Positions 52,362-61,084 of a stretch of 64,000 nucleotides of DNA are shown in pieces. Positions within the stretch are counted from its first letter, which is position 1; each line of letters opens with the position of its first letter. This stretch comes from Candidatus Bathyarchaeota archaeon A05DMB-5 (GTDB lineage: Archaea > Thermoproteota > Bathyarchaeia > Bathyarchaeales > Bathycorpusculaceae), in the NCBI GenBank assembly GCA_019685655.1, contig JABFQP010000001.1, forward strand, positions 62,001 through 126,000, read 5' to 3'. The notes beneath the pieces were generated by a model that searched no databases, had not been told where the DNA came from, and was given only the letters and a program-made list of their open reading frames with translations. Both the position numbers and the translations under genes were made by a program.

Positions 52362-53142
52362 TTTTGTCGCCACTTTTAACTCTGAGTTTTTCTGCTGCAT
52401 CTCCTTGATTTAAGGAAATTTCTAAGAAATTGTGGCTTCCAATAATAGCTAAGAGTTCTTGCGGTTTTGCTTCCGCGTAGGCTTTGCAGAGTTTCAACTT
52501 TAGCTTAGTATTTCCAACTTTAATATTTACATATCCTTTTGCGTTAACTGAGTTAAGCTCTTTTTCTCCAAAGTTTGTTACAATGTTTCCAAAATCGTCG
52601 ATGTAGATGATTTCGCCTACTAAGCCTTCTTTTCTTTCTGTTACTTTCGCAAATTTTGGTGTTACAATTTTCTGGATTTCAGGTCCAAACTCTTTTGGTG
52701 AAATTCCGTTCGCCAAGTAAGCTGCGACGGGCGCAAATATGTCTCTTCCATGAAATGTTGCGGAAACCTTGGGAAGCATAAAATTGCGGTTGGTAATCTC
52801 GTAAATGTGTTCTATGTCTTGTTTTTTTGCGGCTAAGACGAGGACGCCGTTGTCTGGTCCGACGTAGAAAGCTTGGTTTGTCTGTATTAGTAGTGAACGT
52901 CTTTTTGTTCCCACGCCTGGGTCTACAACTGCTATGTGGATTGTGTCCTTTGGAAAGTAGGGCGCCGCAGAAGCAAGGGCATATGCGCCCATTCTTATGT
53001 TGAATTTTTCTATTTCATGGGTTATGTCAACAATTGTGGCATTCGGGCTGATGCTTAAGATTACGGCCTTCATTTCCGCCACGTAGGGGTCTCTCAATCC
53101 GAAATCTGATGTTAAGGTGATTATTTGGCGAGGCATTGTCAA
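52342..53142 (-). CDS. SAM hydrolase (DUF62; SAM hydroxide adenosyltransferase)
   Basis: 266 residues. Splits S-adenosylmethionine into adenosine and methionine. IITLTSDFGLRDPYVAEMKAVIL, DPGVGTKRRSLLIQTNQAFYVGPDNGVL, FHGRDIFAPVAAYLANG and the C-terminal VYIDDFGNIVTNF-type domain (IIYIDDFGNIVTNFGE) are all present. Regulates SAM level or degrades unwanted SAM; no fluorinase-specific insert is seen. Confidence 0.9.
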   Translation of the reverse strand: MTMPRQIITLTSDFGLRDPYVAEMKAVILSISPNATIVDITHEIEKFNIRMGAYALASAAPYFPKDTIHIAVVDPGVGTKRRSLLIQTNQAFYVGPDNGVLVLAAKKQDIEHIYEITNRNFMLPKVSATFHGRDIFAPVAAYLANGISPKEFGPEIQKIVTPKFAKVTERKEGLVGEIIYIDDFGNIVTNFGEKELNSVNAKGYVNIKVGNTKLKLKLCKAYAEAKPQELLAIIGSHNFLEISLNQGDAAEKLRVKSGDKIILCRS

Positions 53143-53162
53143 TCAATAGCATTGAGTTTCAT

Positions 53163-53690
53163 TTATTTTGCATTTTCCTCTAGGGGTGTCATGTTTTTCA
53201 GATAAGCTTCTGTAACTTTATCCAATTCTTCAGTTTTCTTACGTTTTCTCCTGGAACGTATGTCAATGGCAAGCATCACAATGAAGGGTGCTATAAGATA
53301 GCCTACAGCTAGAAAAGGATTATAGAATAAACTTGAGAGACTGAAAAGGTGGTCGTTTAGTCCACTTGCGTAAGTCGTTATGACATCTTGAATTATGAGT
53401 GCTACAAGGGCTAAGGTTAAGCAGACAAGGAATTGAACAAGCACGCTTCTTTCTTTGCCGAGAATTACGGAAGGGATAACTGAAGACAAGACGAAAACCC
53501 ATGCGAAAGCATAAATGAAAGTTAACATGTCCATTCTAGAAGATAACCATGAACCTACAGAGGGCCACAATAGGTTGACATAGGATATTAATGTTGTAAC
53601 TGCTGTTTGAGTGAAAATTTGATAGCTAATCATTAAAGTCCAAGCGACAGAAATGTAGAGCGGTGTTGTTAAAGCTGCTCTTCCCATCAC
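53163..53690 (-). CDS. Uncharacterised four-helix membrane protein
   Basis: 175 residues, with hydrophobic segments at about residues 9-27, 51-75, 82-103 and 119-145, then a basic cytoplasmic tail (RSRRKRKKTEELDK). Not recognised as a known family. It follows the SAM hydrolase gene by 20 bases in transcription order upstream and may share its transcript. Confidence 0.7.
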   Translation of the reverse strand: MMGRAALTTPLYISVAWTLMISYQIFTQTAVTTLISYVNLLWPSVGSWLSSRMDMLTFIYAFAWVFVLSSVIPSVILGKERSVLVQFLVCLTLALVALIIQDVITTYASGLNDHLFSLSSLFYNPFLAVGYLIAPFIVMLAIDIRSRRKRKKTEELDKVTEAYLKNMTPLEENAK

Positions 53691-53840
53691 AATCTCTCCA
53701 CTGATTTATAAAAAGACATCTTATATCTTAAGTTTTACGCTACTCCAATCCTTAACAGCCTTCCACACCAAACAACTAAAATAAACGAACGTTATCCATA
53801 AACTCTGAAACCGCCCTCGCAATGATGGAAGGACAGCAGA

Positions 53841-54569
53841 ATGCAAAGAAATAGAAAGCTGACGACTGAAGATGTGGCACTAACTGTCTGTTTTTCGGCT
53901 CTTTACACTGTTTTTTGTCTTCTTCCTATATTTCAAATAGTTGGCTTACCAAGTAAATCCATAACTATGGCGGCAATTCTTGCCCCCTTAATCGGCATAC
54001 TTGTCGGACCATACTTAGGCGTATTATCAACAACTTTAGGAGGGGCAATTGGGCTTTTCATAGGACCCCTTTCACCGCCGGGTTTTGTCTCTGGTCTTGT
54101 CGCTGCATTTTTCGCTGGTACTCTTTACTTTGGCAAGCGAAGTCTTGCTGCATTCGCTTATTTCTCGTTACTATTTCTCTTCAGTTTTTATCCCTTCGTC
54201 GGACCAGTTTGGCTTTTTCCACCTTTGATGTGGTTTCAAATAGTTGGTTTTTTAATCCTTATTTCTCCATTGCAATCATCAGCTTTAAAGATCCTTAACT
54301 CTAACACCAACAATAACTCAGGGCTTCTTTTCGCTTTTTTCATAACTTCTCTAACGTCAACCTTAGCAGGTCAAATTGGCGGTTCCTTTTCGCTTGAAGT
54401 TCTTGCATGGCCTATCTTCATGGCTGACGTTAACGCGTGGAAAACCATATGGCAAGTAACAATTTTTCTCTATCCAATCGAACGAACAATCATTGCCGTA
54501 GCATCCGCGCTTATCGGCACACCTCTGCTAAAAGTTTTGAAAGCAACAAAAACAGTAACTCATGAATAA
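53841..54569 (+). CDS. ECF-type S-component-like membrane protein
   Basis: 242 residues with about six membrane helices. The start RKLTTEDVALTVCFSALYTVFC and the following AAILAPLIGILVGPYLGVL recall substrate-binding S components of energy-coupling-factor transporters (BioY, ThiT or RibU-like). The vitamin cannot be named; no EcfT or ATPase gene is adjacent, which fits group II ECF systems that share a central module. Confidence in the family is moderate. Confidence 0.6.
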   Translation: MQRNRKLTTEDVALTVCFSALYTVFCLLPIFQIVGLPSKSITMAAILAPLIGILVGPYLGVLSTTLGGAIGLFIGPLSPPGFVSGLVAAFFAGTLYFGKRSLAAFAYFSLLFLFSFYPFVGPVWLFPPLMWFQIVGFLILISPLQSSALKILNSNTNNNSGLLFAFFITSLTSTLAGQIGGSFSLEVLAWPIFMADVNAWKTIWQVTIFLYPIERTIIAVASALIGTPLLKVLKATKTVTHE

Positions 54570-54613
54570 AGAAGCAAAGCAAACAGAGAAACGTTAAGAG
54601 CCTAATCACACAT

Positions 54614-55378
54614 TTACTTGGAACATTTGAAAACATTCATGAAAATACATTCTTTAAATGGCATCATCATCTCTGTAGAGTTATAGACGTTATCGTTGAA
54701 TTCTACTGGGGCATCTTTAATCAATACTATTGGAGTTTTCTCCGACACTTCTCCCATTAACAGATGCGCCGCAGAAGCTAAATCATCTGCAACTGCGTGG
54801 TGCGTGATGACTAATGGTTTTCCATAAACATCCTTTTCTCCTCTGCGGTCTATCACTGGTTTAAAACCAGCCACAGCCAAAGCTAAACCTTCAGTGCCTT
54901 TCCTAAGCGGTGCTAAACCACTATCCACAATTAAGACTGCAACCTGCTTGCCTGTTCTGCGCATGATTTCTTCCTTTACGTTTTTTGCCCATTCTTGAGG
55001 GTTTTTCGGCCACAAGACTACGTGATTTTTGGGTGCGTTTTTGTTGTCTATACCTGCATTTGCGGTTAAAACTCCATTTTTAAGTGTTAAGACTGCTTTC
55101 TCTACGCCTCCGTAGATTTTGTCTGCTTCGCGCAAAACGAGTTCTGCAAATTCTGGTTGCAGCGAAAAGCGTTTTGCAAGTTTTTTTGCTTTTTCAGAGG
55201 GTTTTATGTCGTTTAAGTTTACTAAGCGATTCTGAGCGTATGATAGGATTTTTGAAGTTATTGCTAGCACGTCGTTATCTTCTAACTCTAAATTCTGCTT
55301 TTTCAGTGCCTCCAAAGTGATGTCTACTAGATTGTCTCCAGTTTTCACAAGCTCTATTTTAATGGCGTAAAGTCTCAT
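54614..55378 (-). CDS. cofE: Coenzyme F420-0:L-glutamate ligase
   Basis: 254 residues. Adds glutamate residues to F420-0 with GTP. Blocks NDVLAITSKILSYAQNR, NAGIDNKNAPKNHVVLWP, VLIVDSGLAPLRKGTEGLALAVAGF (residues 149-173) and ITHHAVADDLASAAHLLMG are typical. Its presence implies the organism makes or uses coenzyme F420. It lies six bases after a MoaD-like gene. Confidence 0.94.
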   Translation of the reverse strand: MRLYAIKIELVKTGDNLVDITLEALKKQNLELEDNDVLAITSKILSYAQNRLVNLNDIKPSEKAKKLAKRFSLQPEFAELVLREADKIYGGVEKAVLTLKNGVLTANAGIDNKNAPKNHVVLWPKNPQEWAKNVKEEIMRRTGKQVAVLIVDSGLAPLRKGTEGLALAVAGFKPVIDRRGEKDVYGKPLVITHHAVADDLASAAHLLMGEVSEKTPIVLIKDAPVEFNDNVYNSTEMMMPFKECIFMNVFKCSK

Positions 55379-55384
55379 TTGTGT

Positions 55385-55669
55385 TTATCCTCCATGTATT
55401 ACAGGAATAAAAACTACTTCGTCTCCATCTTTTAAGAGAGTTTGTAGACCGTTTAAGACGCTGATTTCTTTTCCGTTAACAAGTATGAGCGTGTTTGGTC
55501 GCGGGTCTTCCAGTTCTGGGTCAATCAAAACTTTTTTGAGCTCAGGTATTTTCTCAACAATTCTCTTTATCGTTTCTCTTAATGGTGTCTCTTCTTCAAA
55601 TTTTATGGTAATTTTGCTCTTTCCAGAAACCCCGCGGAAAGCGCCGATAAATCTCACTGTTATTGCCAT
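55385..55669 (-). CDS. moaD: MoaD/ThiS-type ubiquitin-like protein
   Basis: 94 residues of beta-grasp fold ending in the diglycine tail VFIPVIHGG, the hallmark of sulfur-carrier and SAMP-like proteins. It has the MoaD start ITVRFIGAFRGVSGKSKI and NTLILVNGKEIS. It may be the partner of MoaE at 29343-29798, or a protein modifier; sequence alone does not separate these. Confidence 0.85.
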   Translation of the reverse strand: MAITVRFIGAFRGVSGKSKITIKFEEETPLRETIKRIVEKIPELKKVLIDPELEDPRPNTLILVNGKEISVLNGLQTLLKDGDEVVFIPVIHGG

Positions 55670-55694
55670 TTTGTTCCCTTGTTTTTGCTTTTCT

Positions 55695-57071
55695 TTAAAG
55701 AACCACTATCAAGGAAATATCGTTGACATTTGTGCCTGTCGGTCCTGTAAATATTAAATCGCCGAGTTTTGAAAAGAAATTGTAGGAATCGTTTTCGGCT
55801 AGGTATTTTTCTGGTGCCAAGTCCAATGCCACGGCTTTCGTTAATGTTTTTCCGTCGACTATCGCTCCAGCAGCATCTGTTGGTCCGTCTATGCCGTCCG
55901 TGCTAAGCGAAGCCACAACCACTCCGTCCATTTCTTTCAGTTTTAACGATGCAGCTAACGCTATTTCTTGGTTTCTTCCGCCTTTTCCTTTTCCAGTAAC
56001 TGTGACGGTTGTTTCTCCGCCTGCTATTATGGCTGCGGGTTTTGGAGTCGGGGTTCCAGACACAGTGACTTCGCGTGCCATGGAAGCAAGCATTGTCCCT
56101 ACGTGCCGCGCTTCGCCTTCCAACGTTGCAGTCAACATAAGCGTGTTCAATCCTTTTGACTTAAGGTATTCAAATGCTGCTTGGCTTGCGAGTCGGTTGT
56201 TCCCGACAACAACATTAAAAACTTTCTTGAATGCTTCGTCGTCTGCTTTTGGAGTTTCTGGAATTACGCCTTTTTCTCCATCGGACAATACTTTCTTAAT
56301 TGGCGCTGGCGCTTTTTCCCACAAACCATATTTTTTCAGAATTTTTACTGCGTCACTAAAGGTGGTTGAGTCGGGAACTGTTGGCCCAGAAGCGATGAAA
56401 TCTAACGGGTCACCGACCACGTCGGAAAGTATGAGGTTTAAAATTGTGGCTGGATAAGCTTTTTTTGCGAGCCATCCGCCCTTGAAATCTGAAATGTGTT
56501 TTCTGACGGTGTTAATCTCGTTTATGTTGGCGCCGCACTTGAGCAATGCGTTAGTGATTTCTCTTTTGTCAGCGATTGTTATTTTGCCACGCGGCAACGG
56601 CATGAGGCTTGAACCGCCGCCAGAAATTAAGCATATAACCAAATCATTCTCTTCTGCATTTTCTACTATTTCCAACATGCGGCGAGTCCCTTCCACGCCC
56701 GCTTCGTCTGGAACAGGATGGCTTGCCCCGTGAAGTTTTATGATGCTTGTTTTGTGGTTGCTATCGTGGGGAACGTTAACAAAGCCGCTTTTTATTCGGT
56801 CGCCAAGAACATGTTCTAAGGCTTCAGCCATTGTGCCACTTGCTTTTCCTCCACCTATCACGTAAACGTTCTTAAATTTTTTTAAATCAAAAGAATAGTC
56901 GTTAACGTGAAGTGTTGAATTTTTCAGCTTGAGTTTCGATTTTATTATTCGTTTTGGGTCTACTGTTTCTAATGCGTGTTCGAGGCTTTCTAGGGCTAGT
57001 TTTCTTGCTTTTTGATTAAGCGGTGTCTCGCCGTTTTTGATTAGTTGTTCCTTGTTCCGTATTGTTAGCAT
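55695..57071 (-). CDS. gckA: Glycerate 2-kinase (MOFRL/GckA family)
   Basis: 458 residues from ATG 57071. Phosphorylates glycerate to 2-phosphoglycerate. Family blocks: VIGGGKASGTMAEALEHVL, LVICLISGGGSSLMPLPRG, GAHAS-like LHGASHPVPDEAG, ILSDVVGDPLDFIASGPTVP and the C-terminal GRNQEIALAASL with STDGIDGPTDAAGAI. Next to a divergent hydroxypyruvate reductase gene. Confidence 0.93.
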   Translation of the reverse strand: MLTIRNKEQLIKNGETPLNQKARKLALESLEHALETVDPKRIIKSKLKLKNSTLHVNDYSFDLKKFKNVYVIGGGKASGTMAEALEHVLGDRIKSGFVNVPHDSNHKTSIIKLHGASHPVPDEAGVEGTRRMLEIVENAEENDLVICLISGGGSSLMPLPRGKITIADKREITNALLKCGANINEINTVRKHISDFKGGWLAKKAYPATILNLILSDVVGDPLDFIASGPTVPDSTTFSDAVKILKKYGLWEKAPAPIKKVLSDGEKGVIPETPKADDEAFKKVFNVVVGNNRLASQAAFEYLKSKGLNTLMLTATLEGEARHVGTMLASMAREVTVSGTPTPKPAAIIAGGETTVTVTGKGKGGRNQEIALAASLKLKEMDGVVVASLSTDGIDGPTDAAGAIVDGKTLTKAVALDLAPEKYLAENDSYNFFSKLGDLIFTGPTGTNVNDISLIVVL

Positions 57072-57167
57072 AATTAACCCATTGTTGATTTCGCAAATTG
57101 CTTTGCGTAAGTGTAATAAGTCAATAACTAATAAAGAATTTCGCGTAAACAAGCTATGGGGATAATT

Positions 57168-58172
57168 ATGCCGAAACCAAAAGTTTACGTTACCCGCGAG
57201 ATTCCAGAAAGAGGCTTAAACAAAATAAAGAAGTATTTTGACGCTGAAGTTTGGCCGGAATATGCTCCGCCGCCCAAAAAGGTCATAATTGAGAAGGCTA
57301 AGAACGTTGAGGCACTTGCTACACTTTTGTCGGACAAAATAGACAGCGAAGTTTTCGATGCAGCACCTAAACTGAAGATTGTTGCTCAAATGGCTGTTGG
57401 TTTTGATAACATTGACATTCCAGAAGCCACTAAACGAGGAATTTACGTGACTAACACGCCTGAAGTTTTAACCGACACAACAGCGGATTTCGCTTGGGCT
57501 TTATTGATGGCTGTCGCGCGACGCGTTGTTGAAGCTGACAAGTATGTTCGCACTGGACAATGGAAGGTTAGTTGGCATCCGGCAATGATGCAGGGAAGAG
57601 ACGTTCACCACGCAACTCTAGGCGTAGTTGGCACTGGCAGAATAGGCTATGCGGTTGCGAAGAGAGCGAAAGGTTTCGACATGAAAATTCTCTTTTACGA
57701 TGTAATACCGAGACCAGAGATGGAAAAAGATTTAGGTGCAAAACGAGTTGATTTGGACACGCTTCTGAAAGAATCAGACTTTGTCAGTCTCCACGTACCA
57801 TTAATGAAAGAGACTTATCATTTGATAAATGCTGAAAAACTCAAACTCATGAAGAAAACAGCGTATCTAATAAATAACGCCCGCGGTCCTGTTGTGGACG
57901 AGAAAGCCTTGTACCAAGCTCTGAAAGAGGGCAGAATTGCAGGTGCTGGACTTGACGTTTTTGAACAAGAACCCACACCAGTGGATAATCCATTGCTGAA
58001 ACTGGACAACGTGGTTGTGGCGCCTCACATTTCAAGTGCCAGTTACGAAACACGTTCTCAAATGGCTGAGATGGTTGCGGATAATCTCATCGCGTTCTTT
58101 GAAGGGAAGAAACCGCCGAACCTTGTTAACCCAGACGTAATGAAAGTGCGACCACTGTCAAAGCTATTTTAA
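57168..58172 (+). CDS. gyaR: Glyoxylate/hydroxypyruvate reductase (D-2-hydroxyacid dehydrogenase)
   Basis: 334 residues from ATG 57168. NAD(P)-binding GVVGTGRIGYAVAKRA, catalytic Arg in INNARGPVVDE, Glu in DVFEQEPTP and His in VAPHISSASYE. High similarity in layout to archaeal glyoxylate reductases. With the adjacent glycerate kinase and aminotransferase it would convert serine-derived hydroxypyruvate to 2-phosphoglycerate. Confidence 0.92.
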   Translation: MPKPKVYVTREIPERGLNKIKKYFDAEVWPEYAPPPKKVIIEKAKNVEALATLLSDKIDSEVFDAAPKLKIVAQMAVGFDNIDIPEATKRGIYVTNTPEVLTDTTADFAWALLMAVARRVVEADKYVRTGQWKVSWHPAMMQGRDVHHATLGVVGTGRIGYAVAKRAKGFDMKILFYDVIPRPEMEKDLGAKRVDLDTLLKESDFVSLHVPLMKETYHLINAEKLKLMKKTAYLINNARGPVVDEKALYQALKEGRIAGAGLDVFEQEPTPVDNPLLKLDNVVVAPHISSASYETRSQMAEMVADNLIAFFEGKKPPNLVNPDVMKVRPLSKLF

Positions 58173-58260
58173 CCATTATTTTTCTGTTAATTACACTGTA
58201 ATAGTTAAATACTCAATGTTTTTTAACTGTCTTTTTCCTTTCAAGTTTAAGGTGATTTGA

Positions 58261-59433
58261 GTGTCCTCCATCTTTGCGAAAAGAATGGAAACTCTCGGAA
58301 CAGAAACAGCTTTTGAAGTGCTTGCGAAGGCAAAAGCGCTCGAAAAGCAAGGTAAAGAAGTAATACACTTGGAAATTGGCGAACCAGATTTTGACACGCC
58401 AAAATACATTAAAGAAGCTGCAATAAAGGCACTGAATGACGGTTATACGCATTATGTTCCATCAGCCGGCATTCCAGAACTTCGAGAAGCAATCGCTGAG
58501 CATATCGCAAAAACTAGAAACATTGAAGTCAGCCAAGACGAAGTGGTTGTAACTCCGGGCGCGAAGCCAATAATGTTCTTCGCTATTCTCGCTTGCGTGA
58601 ACCCCGGCGAAGAGGTTTTGTATCCAAACCCCGGCTTTCCAATTTATGAGTCTTTGATAAACTTTGTTGGCGCTAAAGCTGTGCCTATACCGCTCTTGGA
58701 GAAGAACGATTTTCGCATTGACCACGAGTATGTTAAGAAGAAGATAACAAAGAAGACAAAAATGATTATTTTGAATTCGCCGGAAAACCCGACGGGCGGT
58801 GTCTTGACTAAGGAAGATTTGAAGGTTATTGTTGACTGTATTGGCGACAGAGACGACGTGCTTGTGCTTTCTGATGAGATTTACGACCGAATAATCTATG
58901 AAGGAAAACATGAAAGCATTGCTTCGTTTCCGGGAATGAAGGAGAAAACAATTATTCTCAATGGCTTTTCGAAGATTTATGCGATGACCGGTTGGAGACT
59001 TGGCTATGGTGTGATGCGAAAAGACTTGGCACAGAAAGTCGCTCAACTCATGACTAACTCCAACTCTTGCACAAGTGCCTTCATTCAAATGGCGGGTGTA
59101 GCGGCTTTAAAAGGTCCACAGAAGGATTCGGAAAGAATGGTTGAGGAGTTCAAAAAACGAAGAGAAGTCATTGTTTCTGGTTTGAATAAGATTAAGGGTA
59201 TAACATGCAAGAAACCACGTGGCGCCTTTTACGTGTTTCCGAACATAACTGGAACTGGAATGGACTGTAGAAAGCTTGGTGACTACCTGCTTTACGAAGC
59301 TGGCGTTGCGGTTCTGCCTGGAACATCCTTTGGAAGTTATGGTGAAGGTTACCTGCGTTTGTCATTTGCCAATTCAGTTGAGAACATCAAAAAAGCCTTA
59401 GAGCGTATTTCTGTAGCTCTTGAAAAACGGTAG
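58261..59433 (+). CDS. Class I/II PLP aminotransferase (aspartate/serine-type)
   Basis: 390 residues, fold-type I. PLP lysine in GFSKIYAMTGWRLGY, PENPTGG and the SDEIYDRIIYEG block; C-terminal RLSFANSVENIKKAL. GTG 58261 with GGTGA upstream. Sequence fits the archaeal aspartate-aminotransferase group, but its place next to gyaR and gckA suggests that serine or alanine with glyoxylate or pyruvate could be its substrates. Specificity is inference. Confidence 0.9.
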   Translation: MSSIFAKRMETLGTETAFEVLAKAKALEKQGKEVIHLEIGEPDFDTPKYIKEAAIKALNDGYTHYVPSAGIPELREAIAEHIAKTRNIEVSQDEVVVTPGAKPIMFFAILACVNPGEEVLYPNPGFPIYESLINFVGAKAVPIPLLEKNDFRIDHEYVKKKITKKTKMIILNSPENPTGGVLTKEDLKVIVDCIGDRDDVLVLSDEIYDRIIYEGKHESIASFPGMKEKTIILNGFSKIYAMTGWRLGYGVMRKDLAQKVAQLMTNSNSCTSAFIQMAGVAALKGPQKDSERMVEEFKKRREVIVSGLNKIKGITCKKPRGAFYVFPNITGTGMDCRKLGDYLLYEAGVAVLPGTSFGSYGEGYLRLSFANSVENIKKALERISVALEKR

Positions 59434-59440
59434 TTTCTCC

Positions 59441-59815
59441 TTAATCTTCTATTTTTTCTCCAGTCAACGTTTCTACTATATCTGAGGCTAATTGTATTAG
59501 GGCGTCTGCTTTTTTCATGACTCTTTCTCCGTCTGCCTCGCCAAATTGTGCTAGTTGCTGTACTGTTCCTTCAATTTCGATTAGAAAACGCAGAAGAGGG
59601 TCTTCGATTGCTTGAGTTTTTTCGGCTGCGTCTCTGATGACGTTTTCTATGAACGCTGGTTCTCCAAGGCTGTAGTAGATGGCGTTTCGGGCTTTCCTTA
59701 TGGCTTCGAAAGCCAAGCTTGGAGCCATGTAAGGCATTTTTCTTGCGGCTTCAAGCTCTGCTTTTGCCTCCCTTAAGTATCGAAGCGCCCAACCACGCCT
59801 ATAAGCATCCATCAT
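59441..59815 (-). CDS. HEPN-like helical protein
   Basis: 124 residues, all helical: RYLREAKAELEAARKMPYM, LAFEAIRKARNAIYYSLG, FLIEIEGTVQQLAQFG. The layout resembles HEPN four-helix bundles, but the RxxxxH catalytic motif is not seen and no toxin-antitoxin partner (MNT nucleotidyltransferase) is adjacent. Function unknown. Confidence 0.6.
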   Translation of the reverse strand: MMDAYRRGWALRYLREAKAELEAARKMPYMAPSLAFEAIRKARNAIYYSLGEPAFIENVIRDAAEKTQAIEDPLLRFLIEIEGTVQQLAQFGEADGERVMKKADALIQLASDIVETLTGEKIED

Positions 59816-59867
59816 ACATTGTTAGCCTCTGTTTTATTCCTAAAGGAAATAGTCGTTATTTTTAAGG

Positions 59868-60101
59868 TTATTCTTCTTCCTCTTCTTCAGAGGTTTCGCT
59901 TGACGGAGAAGCGGTTTGAGCTCCGGCAAAGGCGTGTGTTATGTATCCTGCAATTTGGTTTCTCACTTTTGTGGTTGCGCCTAATACGAGCGTGTCAACC
60001 GCGCGTTTATTTTCGTCAAAATTGTTTGAGAATCTATTGGGAAAACGTCTAATGAGCTCTTTGGCTACTCGTTTAATTTGTTCTGTACGCACATTTCCCA
60101 A
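59868..60101 (-). CDS. rps17e: Ribosomal protein eS17 with acidic tail
   Basis: 77 residues from TTG 60101, which has GGGGGA about ten bases upstream and gives the expected GNVRTEQIKRVAKELI start. The core continues RFPNRFSNNFDENKRAVDTL and KVRNQIAGYITHAF, normal for eS17. The last 15 or so residues (SPSSETSEEEEEE) are acidic and beyond the usual archaeal length of about 62-67 residues. Confidence 0.9.
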   Translation of the reverse strand: MGNVRTEQIKRVAKELIRRFPNRFSNNFDENKRAVDTLVLGATTKVRNQIAGYITHAFAGAQTASPSSETSEEEEEE

Positions 60102-60185
60102 ACCATTGTTTCCCCCAAGCACTCAATGAAACTTTATCCTCCGCAGTTAAGACTGGGGCAAAGTAAACCATCAATAAACAACAAC

Positions 60186-60968
60186 CTAATTTAACTTTAC
60201 TCCAAAGAAAACTTCAAAATTCTTTATTATCTGCTCTGCAACATCTACAGCATCCATTTTTTTGATTTCTGCTATTGCTTTAACAATTGCTGGAATAAAA
60301 GCGGGCGTCGTTCTTTCGCCGTTAAAGGGCTGTTTAAAAAAGCGCACGGGTCCGTCAGTTTCCGTTAACAAATTAGTTAATGGTGCTCTTCTGATAACTT
60401 CGCGTATGCCATTTGAATATACTGCAGGTGGACCTTCGGTGATATAGTATCCTTTTTCAATGGCTTTAGCTAATGCGCTTATTGGGTTGCTGAACCAGTG
60501 AAGTAACAATTTCTTAACCTTATAGGAAGGCAGCATATCAACAATTTTGGCTGTCGTGCCACGAGAATGAATTATGACTGGTAAATCAAGTTTTTCAGCC
60601 AGATGTAGCATTTCGTCAAAAACTTTCAGTTGTTTATCCCATATCTTTTCGTATTTGATGTCTAACCCTACTTCGCCGATGGCAACCAGCATCTTGTTAG
60701 CTTTCTGCTCATAAATCAGTTCTATCGTTTTTTGAAGTTCCTCTTCAGTTAAAGCCTGCACGTTCCACGGGTGAACACCCAATGCAGCGTAAACCATCCC
60801 CTCGTATTTTTCAGCCAGCCTTAGACTTTCGACGCTTGTTTTAAAATCCATCGAGTTAGAGACTAAAGCGACAACGTTGGCATTTTTGGCTTCGCTGATG
60901 ATTTCATCTATGCATTTAGCGTATTCTTCGTCTGACAAGTGAACATGAGCGTCAACGAACCTCATCAT
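60186..60968 (-). CDS. TatD-family metal-dependent hydrolase
   Basis: 260 residues from ATG 60968 with GAGG upstream. Metal-binding blocks: MRFVDAHVHLSD, ALGVHPWNV, IGEVGLDIKYE, IIHSRGTTA, LLHWFSNP and LTETDGPVRFF. TatD proteins are DNases or D-aminoacyl-like esterases in different organisms; the activity here is not decided. Confidence 0.9.
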   Translation of the reverse strand: MMRFVDAHVHLSDEEYAKCIDEIISEAKNANVVALVSNSMDFKTSVESLRLAEKYEGMVYAALGVHPWNVQALTEEELQKTIELIYEQKANKMLVAIGEVGLDIKYEKIWDKQLKVFDEMLHLAEKLDLPVIIHSRGTTAKIVDMLPSYKVKKLLLHWFSNPISALAKAIEKGYYITEGPPAVYSNGIREVIRRAPLTNLLTETDGPVRFFKQPFNGERTTPAFIPAIVKAIAEIKKMDAVDVAEQIIKNFEVFFGVKLN

Positions 60969-61084
60969 AACATCCTCATTAAGCGCAGACCACATAATCA
61001 AGTATGCTTTTATAATTTACCTTCCAATAAAACAATAGCAAACATAGAAGCCCCATACTTAAAGCGCCGACTGGGAAATCAAAA

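Noticed and set aside
59441-59815. HEPN toxin of a HEPN-MNT system
   Set aside because: No RxxxxH motif and no nucleotidyltransferase partner gene next to it.
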